A stretch of DNA of 10,086 nucleotides from CAZMXI01 sp964570205 (GTDB taxonomy: Bacteria; Planctomycetota; Phycisphaerae; Tepidisphaerales; Tepidisphaeraceae), in NCBI GenBank assembly GCA_964570205.1, contig CAZMXI010000175.1, forward strand, positions 1-10,086, given 5' to 3'. Positions 1 through 5,692 of this stretch are shown here, one piece after another. How positions within the stretch are numbered: the stretch's first letter is position 1; the number at the start of each line of letters is the position of its first letter. A program made the position numbers and the translations under genes. The notes under the pieces were generated by a model. The model saw only the letters and a list, made by a program, of their open reading frames with translations, was not told the origin of the DNA and searched no databases.

Positions 1-523
1 CCTGACCTGCCTGGGCAAGGTCATCGGCGGCGGTCTGCCGGTGGGCGCGTATGCCGGTCCGCGCAAGCTGATGGAGCTGGTCAGCCCGGCCGGAAAGGTC
101 TACCAGGCGGGCACGCTCAGCGGAAATCCCCTCGCCATGAGCGCTGGCATCGCCACGTTGGAGATCCTCCAGGAGGCTGGCTCCTACGCCGCCCTCGAGA
201 AGGTGGCGGCGATGCTGGAGACGGGCCTCCTGGCCGCCGCGGCCAAGGCACGCGTTCCGTTGACGGTCAACCGCTGTGGTTCGATGCTCACACCGTTCTT
301 CGTCAAGACAGCGGGGCAGGCGGTCGTCAACTTCGACCAGGCGGTGGCATGCGACCCCAAGGCATACGCCACGTTTTTCCATGCGATGCTTGCAGGGGGC
401 GTCTTCCTGCCCCCAAGCCAGTTCGAGGCATGGTTTGTTGGCCTGGCGCATTCGGAGGAGGATGTCGCTGCAACCGTCGCAGCGGCCGAAACCGCCTTTG
501 CCGCCGTACCCGGGAACGTGTGA
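1..523 (+). CDS. hemL: Glutamate-1-semialdehyde 2,1-aminomutase, C-terminal part (5' end outside window)
   Basis: This is the C-terminal portion of the PLP-dependent cytoplasmic enzyme that converts glutamate-1-semialdehyde to 5-aminolevulinate, the first dedicated precursor of haem and other tetrapyrroles in the C5 pathway. The frame is open from base 2 and 173 codons are visible, about 40% of the usual length of roughly 430 residues. The visible part begins with LTCLGKVIGGGLPVGAY, the family's active-site segment, and the Lys of LGK is the expected Schiff-base lysine. It continues with the conserved stretch around QAGTLSGNPLAM. The small C-terminal domain includes the SMLTPFF stretch and the LAGGVFLPPSQFEAWF motif typical of HemL. 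The stop is TGA at 521-523. A same-strand phosphatase gene starts 60 bp downstream. Generic class-III aminotransferases share the PLP site, but the C-terminal motifs favour HemL. Confidence 0.93.
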   Translation, partial: LTCLGKVIGGGLPVGAYAGPRKLMELVSPAGKVYQAGTLSGNPLAMSAGIATLEILQEAGSYAALEKVAAMLETGLLAAAAKARVPLTVNRCGSMLTPFFVKTAGQAVVNFDQAVACDPKAYATFFHAMLAGGVFLPPSQFEAWFVGLAHSEEDVAATVAAAETAFAAVPGNV

Positions 524-573
524 TGGCCTGACCTGACCCGGCGGGGCGGATGGGGCGGTCATGATGCCTGCAC

Positions 574-583
574 AAGGTTTGTC
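574..583 (+). promoter_or_regulatory. Ribosome binding site of the PAP2 phosphatase gene
   Basis: AAGG at 574-577 lies 6 nt upstream of the ATG at 584. It supports translation starting in the frame that encodes the first membrane segment. The conserved phosphatase motifs lie in a different frame further on, which is why this start matters for reading the gene as frameshifted. Confidence 0.5.
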
Positions 584-1361
584 ATGGAATGGATCAAGTC
601 CGTTCATCGCGGCATGAAGGGGTGGGAACCGCTCGTCCTGATCGCGCTGCTGTTGGTTGTTGGGGGAACATGGGCGTTTGTCGAACTGGCGGATGAGGTG
701 CGGGAACAGGGCGAAATGCAGCAGCGACGGCGGCCGACAGCGGGAACAGGAGACGCAGCGGTTCGACGAATGGCTGATCCTCTCCATGCGCCGGCCCGAC
801 GACCGCGCGGTGCCGATTGGGCCGGGCTGGTTGCACGAGGCGGGGCGCGACATCACCGCGTTGGGCGGTGTCGCGGTGCTCTCGCTGATGACCTTCGCGG
901 TGGCCGGCTTTCTGTGGATGCGGCGGCAGCACCACGCGATGTGGCTGTTGCTGGCGGCGACGGTGGGAGGGCTGGCCATGAGCACGCTGCTGAAGCACCT
1001 GATCGATCGCGCCCGCCCGGATGTCGTGCCGCACTTGTCCCTGATCTATACGTCGAGCTTTCCCAGCGGACATTCGATGCTCTCCGCGGTCGTGTATCTG
1101 ACGCTGGGCTCGTTGCTGGCTCGCTTCGTGGCGCAGAGGCGGCTGAAACTTTATGTGCTGGCCGTCGCGCTGCTGCTGACGGGCCTGGTGGGCGTCAGCC
1201 GCATCTACATGGGCGTGCATTATCCGACGGATGTGCTGGCGGGGTGGGCCGCCGGGCTGGTGTGGGCGCTGCTGTGCTGGCTTGGAGCGCGATATCTGCA
1301 ACGGCGCGGCGCTGTCGAGAAGGCCGCTGAGCAGGATGCCGGCGAGAGCGAGGCCGGCTGA
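584..1361 (+). pseudogene. PAP2-family membrane phosphatase, frameshifted by a 40-bp insertion
   Basis: PAP2-family membrane protein, probably a lipid phosphatase such as an undecaprenyl-pyrophosphate or phosphatidate phosphatase; the substrate cannot be told from sequence. Bases 584 to about 710 encode the N-terminus, with one membrane segment, ending ELADEVREQ. The rest is in another frame, open from 657 to the TGA at 1359-1361, and resumes at REQETQRFDEW (741 on). Skipping 40 bp (701-740) joins the two halves into 245 residues with about six membrane segments. In that numbering all three PAP2 catalytic motifs are intact: K-x6-RP at 124-132, PSGH at 147-150 and SR-x5-H-x3-D at 192-203. A protein from an internal start, such as the ATG at 786, would keep the motifs but lose the first helix. 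The stop directly abuts that of convergent accC. The family call is firm; whether the gene works is not. Confidence 0.8.
700..750 (+). repeat. 11-bp direct repeats with 40-bp period inside the PAP2 gene
   Basis: GCGGGAACAGG occurs at 700-710 and again at 740-750, so one repeat unit is 40 bp, which is not a multiple of three. The first copy is read in the upstream frame as V-R-E-Q and the second in the downstream frame as R-E-Q. Losing one unit by slippage or recombination would restore the phosphatase frame. Bases just after each copy also share scattered identity (GCAGC, then CGACG), as expected for an imperfect tandem duplication. An inserted fragment with target-site duplication, or an assembly or sequencing error, are alternatives. 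Confidence 0.7.
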
Positions 1362-2708
1362 TTACTTGGCCAGCAGGACACGCTCGATGAACCCGGTATC
1401 GACATCCCCCGTGGCGAAGTTCTGGTTATCCATGATCTGCAGATGCAGCGGTACAGTGGTGCGGATCGGCGAGATGTGGAACTCCGACAGCGCCCTCCGC
1501 ATCGTCGCAATTGCCTCCTCCCGTGTGTTCCGGCGGACGATCAACTTGCCAATCATGCTGTCGTAGTTCGAAGGAATGCGATAGCCCGCGTATACGTGCG
1601 TGTCCATCCGCACGCCGGGGCCGCCGGGCAGACGCAGCTCCTCAATCAGGCCCGGCCAGGGCGCGAAATTCCGGGCGGGGTCCTCGGCGTTGATCCGGCA
1701 TTCGATTGCGTGACCGAATTGGTGAACATCCTTCTGCCTGAAACCCAGCGGCTCGTTGGCAGCGATGCGGATCTGCTCCTTGATCAGGTCCAATCCGGTA
1801 ACCATCTCGGTCACGGGGTGCTCGACCTGGATGCGGGCGTTGACCTCCAGCAGGTAGTAGTTCTGGTCCTTGTCAACCAGGAATTCGACCGTGCCGGCGT
1901 TGGCATAACCGGCGGCCTTGGCCAGCCGCACCGCCGCCGTGCAGAGCGCCTCGCGCACCTCGGGGCGAAGGACGGGGCTCGGCGATTCTTCGACCAGCTT
2001 CTGGTGGCGCCGCTGAAGCGTGCAGTCCCGCTCCCACAGGTGAACGTAGTTCCCGTGATTATCGCCAAGAATCTGCACCTCGATGTGGCGGCCCCGCTCG
2101 ACGTACTTCTCGATGTAGACCGTGGCGTCCTTGAAGGCGTTTTCGGCTTCCGCCTGGGCCTGCTTGATGCCGGATCTCAGCGAAACGTCGTTGTGCGCCA
2201 CACGCATCCCTCGCCCGCCGCCGCCGGCCGCCGCTTTGATGATCACGGGATAGCCGATGCTCTGGGCGATGTTCAGCGCCTGCTTCTCGTCCTCGACCGC
2301 GCCATCGCTGCCGGGGACCGTGGGCACCTTGGCCTTCTTGGCCAGTCTCTTACACGCCACTTTGTCGCCGACGGCGGCCATCGCGGCGACCGGCGGCCCG
2401 ATGAACTCAATGTTGCAGCTTCGGCAGACTTCCGCGAAATGATCGTTTTCCGCCAGAAAGCCGTAACCCGGATGGATCGCCTGCACATCGGCCACCTCGG
2501 CGGCCGAAATGATGCGCGGAATGTTCAGGTAACTGTCGTTGGGGGGGGCGTCGCCGATGCAGATGGCCTGGTCGGCCAGCTTGAGATACGCGGCATCTCG
2601 GTCGGCCGTGGAATAGACCACCGCTGTCTGTACGCCGAGTTCCTTGCACGCGCGGATGATCCGCAGCGCGATTTCACCACGATTGGCGATGAGGATTTTT
2701 GAGAACAT
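1362..2708 (-). CDS. accC: Acetyl-CoA carboxylase biotin carboxylase subunit
   Basis: ATP-grasp biotin carboxylase, which uses ATP and bicarbonate to carboxylate the biotin on AccB, the first half-reaction of malonyl-CoA formation for fatty acid synthesis. The 448-residue length matches the bacterial stand-alone subunit. It starts with MFSKILIANRGEIALRI, the N-terminal nucleotide-fold motif. The ATP-grasp domain carries the glycine-rich loop GGGGRGMR at 162-169, Lys116, Lys158, His208/Glu210 and the RRHQK stretch at 233-237. The catalytic segment EVNARIQVEHPVTE spans 288-301, with Glu288, Asn290, Arg292 and Glu296 in place. Arg338 is also present. Residues after about 330 form the biotin carboxylase C-terminal domain. 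The segment reads NAR where E. coli has NTR, a mild substitution. The gene follows accB by 74 bp on the same strand. The start ATG has only a weak Shine-Dalgarno sequence. Pyruvate or propionyl-CoA carboxylase subunits are longer or fused, so AccC is preferred. Confidence 0.96.
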   Translation of the reverse strand: MFSKILIANRGEIALRIIRACKELGVQTAVVYSTADRDAAYLKLADQAICIGDAPPNDSYLNIPRIISAAEVADVQAIHPGYGFLAENDHFAEVCRSCNIEFIGPPVAAMAAVGDKVACKRLAKKAKVPTVPGSDGAVEDEKQALNIAQSIGYPVIIKAAAGGGGRGMRVAHNDVSLRSGIKQAQAEAENAFKDATVYIEKYVERGRHIEVQILGDNHGNYVHLWERDCTLQRRHQKLVEESPSPVLRPEVREALCTAAVRLAKAAGYANAGTVEFLVDKDQNYYLLEVNARIQVEHPVTEMVTGLDLIKEQIRIAANEPLGFRQKDVHQFGHAIECRINAEDPARNFAPWPGLIEELRLPGGPGVRMDTHVYAGYRIPSNYDSMIGKLIVRRNTREEAIATMRRALSEFHISPIRTTVPLHLQIMDNQNFATGDVDTGFIERVLLAK

Positions 2709-2709
2709 G

Positions 2710-2762
2710 GGGTTCCGGGTTCGGGGTTCCCTGGCTCAGGGGCGGAAAACGATCCCGAACCC
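2710..2762. repeat. Heptamer repeats and inverted repeat in the accB-accC gap
   Basis: Three tandem heptamers, GGGTTCC, GGGTTCG and GGGTTCC, lie at 2710-2730, immediately upstream of accC. An inverted copy, CCCGAACCC at 2754-2762, pairs perfectly over 9 bp with GGGTTCGGG at 2717-2725, leaving a loop of about 28 nt. The bases after it (TGATCCT, TGAAACC) look like decayed heptamers in the same inverted sense. In the accB-accC transcript this could form a hairpin just before the accC start. There is no U-run, so a classical terminator is unlikely. It may tune the AccB:AccC ratio, or simply be a dispersed intergenic repeat. Confidence 0.5.
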
Positions 2763-2782
2763 TGATCCTTGAAACCTGGCCG

Positions 2783-3298
2783 CTAGCTTGGCTTGACCAG
2801 GAACAACGTTTGCCCGAATTCGACGGGCTGCCCGTTGGTGACCAGGATCTTGACGATCGTGCCGCGGCACTCGGCCTTGATGTTGTTGAAGACCTTCATC
2901 GCCTCGATGATGCACACGTCAGTATCGTCATCGACAGCGCCGCCAACGCTCACGAACGGCTTGGCGTCGGGGCTGGGCGCGGAATAGAACGTCCCGACCA
3001 TTGGGCTCTTGATCGGCTTGAGGTTCGCTTCGTCGTCCGCATCCTTTGCAGCAACGGTCCTGGCGGCGGGGGATGAAGCCGCCGGAGCGGGCGCTGAGGC
3101 CGCGGCGATCATCACCGGCGCCTGGCCTCGCTTCAGGATGATGCGCTGGACACCGTCACGAACATCGATCGTGTTCAGATCGTTGGCCGACATCAGCGCC
3201 ACAAGCTGTTGCAGGAGCCCCACATCCATGGGACTGGCCTTGCCGTGCACCGGGGACGCCGATTCGGTCGCCTTCTTGCGTGGTTTTTTCTCGCTCAA
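2783..3298 (-). CDS. accB: Acetyl-CoA carboxylase biotin carboxyl carrier protein
   Basis: Biotin carboxyl carrier protein, whose biotinylated lysine swings between AccC and the carboxyltransferase in malonyl-CoA synthesis. The 171 residues divide into a charged N-terminal tail (1-23), a conserved N-terminal helical region (about 25-58), an Ala/Pro-rich linker (about 64-84) and a biotinyl domain (about 92-171). The biotin acceptor is Lys135 in EAMKVFN; EAMKMMN is the more usual form. The thumb loop characteristic of acetyl-CoA carboxylase BCCP is present as SAPSPDAKPF (106-115). The start chosen is TTG at 3298, because GAGG lies 9 nt upstream of it and an in-frame TAG lies further upstream. 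ATG at 3229 (Met24) with a weaker AAGG is a possible alternative that would remove the tail. The gene sits 84 bp after the peptidase gene and 74 bp before accC, consistent with one transcript. Confidence 0.95.
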   Translation of the reverse strand: MSEKKPRKKATESASPVHGKASPMDVGLLQQLVALMSANDLNTIDVRDGVQRIILKRGQAPVMIAAASAPAPAASSPAARTVAAKDADDEANLKPIKSPMVGTFYSAPSPDAKPFVSVGGAVDDDTDVCIIEAMKVFNNIKAECRGTIVKILVTNGQPVEFGQTLFLVKPS

Positions 3299-3313
3299 GT
3301 TCCGAAACCTCGA
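3299..3313 (-). promoter_or_regulatory. Ribosome binding site supporting the TTG start of accB
   Basis: On the minus strand GAGG is followed by TTTCGGAAC and then the TTG codon. That 9-nt spacing is good for a Shine-Dalgarno sequence, and it supports TTG over the internal ATG 69 bases further in. Confidence 0.45.
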
Positions 3314-3382
3314 ACTTCCCCCAAATCCATTCTTCCCGCAAGCCGTTCCGGTCGCGCCGGCGTCGACCTGCTACTGCCCAAG

Positions 3383-4513
3383 TCAGTCAATATGGCATGC
3401 CTCGATCGACTTGTCGAGGGTCGTCAGCACTTCGCACCCCGAATGCGTGATCAGCACATCGTCCTCAATCCGCACACCGCCCTCGCCCGGCAGATAGATT
3501 CCCGGCTCCACCGTGACGATCATGCCCGGACGCAGTTCCTCTTCGCTGCCGGTCTTCCTGAGGGTTGGCAACTCGTGGATTTCCCGGCCCAGGCCGTGTC
3601 CCAGACCATGCCCGAATTCCTTTTCGAAGCCGGCGCGATCGATTACGTCCCGAGCCACCCGATCCGCCTGGTTTGTCGTCACACCAGGCCGCAGGAACCG
3701 AATTGCTGCCGATTGCGCCTCCAGGACCAGGCGGTAAACCTTGCGAATTTTCTCACTGACGCGCCCGATCAGCATGGTCCGCGTCAGGTCGCTGCAGTAG
3801 CCTTTATGGATCGCGCCCCAGTCCATCAGCAGCGGCTGGTCACGCTGCACCAATGCCTCGCCGGGGCGATAGTGCGGCAGCGAGCTGTTCGTTCCCGCCG
3901 CGACGATCACCGGAAAGCTCGCATCGGATGCGCCGCGCGACCTCAGCTCCAGAATCAGCAGCCCCGCGAGGTAACTTTCGGTCTGCCCCGGCTTGATTTC
4001 CGGCCGCACGGCGTGAAACGCCTCTTCGGCGATGGCGATCGACCTGCGAACCAGGTCGATCTCATGATCATCCTTCACTTTGCGGATGTTGACCATCACA
4101 TTCTCGACGGGCACGAGCTCGACCGCGCTCGCCACGCCTTTTTCCGCCAAAGCCGCCTCCAATGCCCTGACCTGACCGACGGTCGTGTAATTCGCGTCAT
4201 AGCCGACCCGCCTGACCTTCGCCTGCGAGATCGCCTCCGCCAGCGCATCCGACATCCGAGCATCACGCAGCACCACTTTCAGCCAGCTCGCCTCAAGCTG
4301 CGCCTGCTCCCGATAACGGAAGTCCGTGATCAGGTGAAAATCCTTCATCCCGATCAGGCCGATCGAATCCTCGCCCGTGAAATTCGTTAAATACCCCAGA
4401 TCCGGCGTGTGCGTCAGGAGCAGCCCATCCAGATGGAGCTGCTTCATGGCGTCCCGAACGGTCTTGTGTCGCACCTTGAGATAGGCTTTGGCTTTTGTGA
4501 CGACAGGGGTCAT
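3383..4513 (-). CDS. Xaa-Pro aminopeptidase / M24-family metallopeptidase
   Basis: Cytoplasmic M24 dimetal (pita-bread fold) peptidase of the Xaa-Pro aminopeptidase/dipeptidase group, expected to cleave peptides with proline in the second position. From ATG 4513 it has 376 residues, close to the usual 350-370. The first ~135 residues form a creatinase-type N-terminal domain containing LLLTHTPDLGYLTNFTG. The catalytic domain has all five metal ligands: the two Asp of MDWGA and SDLTRT, the His in GHGLGREIHE, the Glu of VEPGIYLPG and the Glu of RIEDDVL. A GTG 48 bases upstream (4561) is in frame, but it lies about one base after the -10 box, before the likely transcript start, so ATG 4513 is preferred. 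It leads a minus-strand run with accB and accC. A pepP-like gene near accBC also occurs in Firmicutes, where efp lies between; efp is absent here. Exact specificity is uncertain. Confidence 0.9.
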   Translation of the reverse strand: MTPVVTKAKAYLKVRHKTVRDAMKQLHLDGLLLTHTPDLGYLTNFTGEDSIGLIGMKDFHLITDFRYREQAQLEASWLKVVLRDARMSDALAEAISQAKVRRVGYDANYTTVGQVRALEAALAEKGVASAVELVPVENVMVNIRKVKDDHEIDLVRRSIAIAEEAFHAVRPEIKPGQTESYLAGLLILELRSRGASDASFPVIVAAGTNSSLPHYRPGEALVQRDQPLLMDWGAIHKGYCSDLTRTMLIGRVSEKIRKVYRLVLEAQSAAIRFLRPGVTTNQADRVARDVIDRAGFEKEFGHGLGHGLGREIHELPTLRKTGSEEELRPGMIVTVEPGIYLPGEGGVRIEDDVLITHSGCEVLTTLDKSIEACHID

Positions 4514-4561
4514 TTCAAGTCCGAATCCATTTGATAGACTTCCGGCAAAAATCGGCCGCAC

Positions 4562-4589
4562 AATATATGCCGGCTGGCCCGGCCGTCAA
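4562..4589 (-). promoter_or_regulatory. Sigma-70-like promoter of the peptidase-accB-accC run
   Basis: Read on the minus strand, TTGACG (4589 to 4584) is followed after 16 nt by TATATT (4567 to 4562). This is a near-consensus -35/-10 pair in an otherwise GC-rich region. Transcription would start around 4555, giving a leader of roughly 40 nt before the ATG at 4513. The -35 box lies in the loop of a small inverted repeat (CCCGG 4578-4582, CCGGG 4590-4594), nested inside TGCCGG/CCGGCA (4568-4573, 4600-4605). That dyad could be an operator. Confidence 0.6.
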
Positions 4590-4650
4590 CCGGGACGAAC
4601 CGGCAGCCTCTTCGCGACAGGAAATCCCTGCGGCGGCCGGAATAAGGATG

Positions 4651-4710
4651 ATTGCGTTAAGGCGCGACCGCCCATCGCTTTATGCTTATGTCATAGCATA
4701 ACATGTATCT
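4651..4710 (+). promoter_or_regulatory. AT-rich patch with inverted repeat upstream of larE
   Basis: Between the divergent pepP and larE genes the sequence turns AT-rich. It holds a 7-bp inverted repeat, TTATGCT at 4680-4686 and AGCATAA at 4695-4701, with an 8-nt spacer. TATGCT (4681-4686) is a reasonable -10 box, with TTAAGG about 18 nt upstream as a poor -35. The patch is a likely larE promoter or operator, but no hexamer pair is convincing, so the exact promoter is left open. Confidence 0.35.
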
Positions 4711-4721
4711 CCAGAACCGAC

Positions 4722-4733
4722 GAGGTCTTTTCT
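4722..4733 (+). promoter_or_regulatory. Ribosome binding site deciding the larE start
   Basis: GAGG at 4722-4725 lies 8 nt before the ATG at 4734. The reading frame stays open for another 82 codons upstream, back into the peptidase gene, but only this ATG combines a good Shine-Dalgarno sequence with the expected protein length and N-terminus. Confidence 0.65.
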
Positions 4734-5552
4734 ATGGATAAACCCCTGGCGGACAAATACCAGCGACTGCGGAATGCCACGGCCGCCATGCGGCGGGTTG
4801 TCGTCGCGTTCTCAGCCGGCGTGGACTCGACCGTCGTGCTGAAGGTGTCGCGCGACGTCCTCGGGCGCGAAAACGTGCTGGCCGCAACCGGCGTCAGCCC
4901 ATCGCTGGCGGCGCGCGAGCTTCAGAGCGTCAGGGATCTCGCCGCGCTCATGGACTGCCAGCTTGAACTGGTGGATACGCGGGAGATGGATGACCCCAAC
5001 TATGCCGCCAACCCTACGAACCGCTGTTACTACTGCAAGTCCGAGCTGTTCTGCAAGCTCTCTGAGCTGGCCAGAGCTCGCGGCTATGAAGCGGTGCTCA
5101 ACGGCAACAACCAGGATGACACAGGCGACTATCGCCCTGGGTCGCAGGCGGCGGCCGAGTGGAACGTGCGTGCGCCGCTCCAGGAATGCGGCATGACCAA
5201 GGCCGAGGTCCGCCAGCTCGCCAGGCATTTGGAATTGCCCAACTGGGAGAAGCCTGCCCTGGCCTGCATGGCCAGCCGCCTGCCTTATGGCACGCCGGTG
5301 ACCATCGCTTCGCTGACGCAGGTCGAGAAGGCCGAGGCCTTCCTTTACGACCGCGGCTTTGCGAACTTCCGCGTCCGTCACCACCAGAACCTGGCGCGAA
5401 TCGAACTGCCGGTCGCCGATCTGCCCAGGCTCATCTCCGAGCCGCTGCGCAGCGAGCTGGTCGGCCATTTCAAGCAGCTCGGCTACCACTACATTACCAT
5501 GGACCTCCAGGGCTTCCGCAGCGGCAGCGCCAACGAGGTGCTGAAGAAGTGA
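4734..5552 (+). CDS. larE: ATP-dependent sacrificial sulfur transferase LarE
   Basis: Cytoplasmic PP-loop enzyme of nickel-pincer nucleotide (NPN) cofactor synthesis. It adenylates a pyridinium-biscarboxylate nucleotide and, in the Lactobacillus plantarum enzyme, donates the sulfur of its own cysteine, leaving dehydroalanine. The 272 residues match the family. The ATP pyrophosphatase motif is SAGVDST (27-33), and NRCYYCKSELF (96-106) is the usual downstream signature. Cys178, in KPALACMASRLPYG, aligns with the sacrificial cysteine, so the Cys-dependent mechanism looks possible. Other cysteines are at 75, 98, 101, 107 and 152. The gene diverges from the peptidase gene across about 220 bp. No larA, larB or larC is visible. 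Its TGA overlaps the GTG of a truncated cysteine desulfurase by the four bases GTGA. Related PP-loop families (NAD or GMP synthase type) lack the C-terminal motif seen here. Confidence 0.92.
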   Translation: MDKPLADKYQRLRNATAAMRRVVVAFSAGVDSTVVLKVSRDVLGRENVLAATGVSPSLAARELQSVRDLAALMDCQLELVDTREMDDPNYAANPTNRCYYCKSELFCKLSELARARGYEAVLNGNNQDDTGDYRPGSQAAAEWNVRAPLQECGMTKAEVRQLARHLELPNWEKPALACMASRLPYGTPVTIASLTQVEKAEAFLYDRGFANFRVRHHQNLARIELPVADLPRLISEPLRSELVGHFKQLGYHYITMDLQGFRSGSANEVLKK

Positions 5553-5689
5553 GCCAGTTGAGCTATCTCAACTGCGCCGCCACCACGCCGATCGCCCCGT
5601 GCGTCCAGGCCGAGATGATCCGCTTACTTTCTGACGAATGCGCAAACGCCTCCAGACCACGGCGCGAAGCGGTCCAGCGCGCACGATGA
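5549..5689 (+). pseudogene. Cysteine desulfurase (class-V aminotransferase fold), N-terminal remnant
   Basis: These 46 codons resemble the start of a NifS/IscS-type cysteine desulfurase or related class-V aminotransferase. YLNCAATTPIAP corresponds to the N-terminal YLDNAATTP-type motif. The spacing through AEMIRLL, an ANAS segment in place of GNPSS, and REAVQRAR matches the family's N-terminal helix and following conserved segment. A TGA at 5687-5689 then ends it, where intact proteins continue for about 330 more residues including the PLP lysine. None of the three plus-strand frames resumes the family pattern afterwards, so this is a truncation rather than a frameshift. The GTG start overlaps the larE stop (GTGA), with GAGG 10 nt upstream inside larE, so the intact gene was probably translationally coupled to larE. 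The end lies 3 bp from the stop of the opposing gene, suggesting a rearrangement breakpoint. It cannot be catalytic. Confidence 0.65.
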
Positions 5690-5692
5690 TGA

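Noticed and set aside
37..255. The SUMF1-like domain (residues 37-255 of the fusion protein) read as a true sulfatase-activating enzyme.
   Set aside because: The coordinates here are protein residues. The segment that should hold the two catalytic cysteines has Tyr and Thr instead, and no sulfatase gene is in the window.
594..1301. A 235-codon open frame on the minus strand opposite the PAP2 gene.
   Set aside because: Its composition is His/Arg/Gln-rich with no motifs, and the plus strand carries all three PAP2 catalytic motifs.
1443..2702. A 419-codon open frame on the plus strand opposite accC.
   Set aside because: It is fully antisense to a complete, motif-perfect accC and shows no family features of its own.
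3209..4390. A 393-codon open frame on the plus strand opposite accB and the peptidase gene.
   Set aside because: It is antisense to two well-supported genes, with no recognisable motif or ribosome binding site.
4514..4561. A GTG start at 4561 for the peptidase.
   Set aside because: It lies immediately after the -10 box, upstream of the likely transcription start near 4555, and has no ribosome binding site.
4488..4733. An 82-codon N-terminal extension of LarE starting at GTG 4488.
   Set aside because: It overlaps the divergent peptidase gene and both promoters, while ATG 4734 has a good Shine-Dalgarno sequence and gives the usual LarE length.
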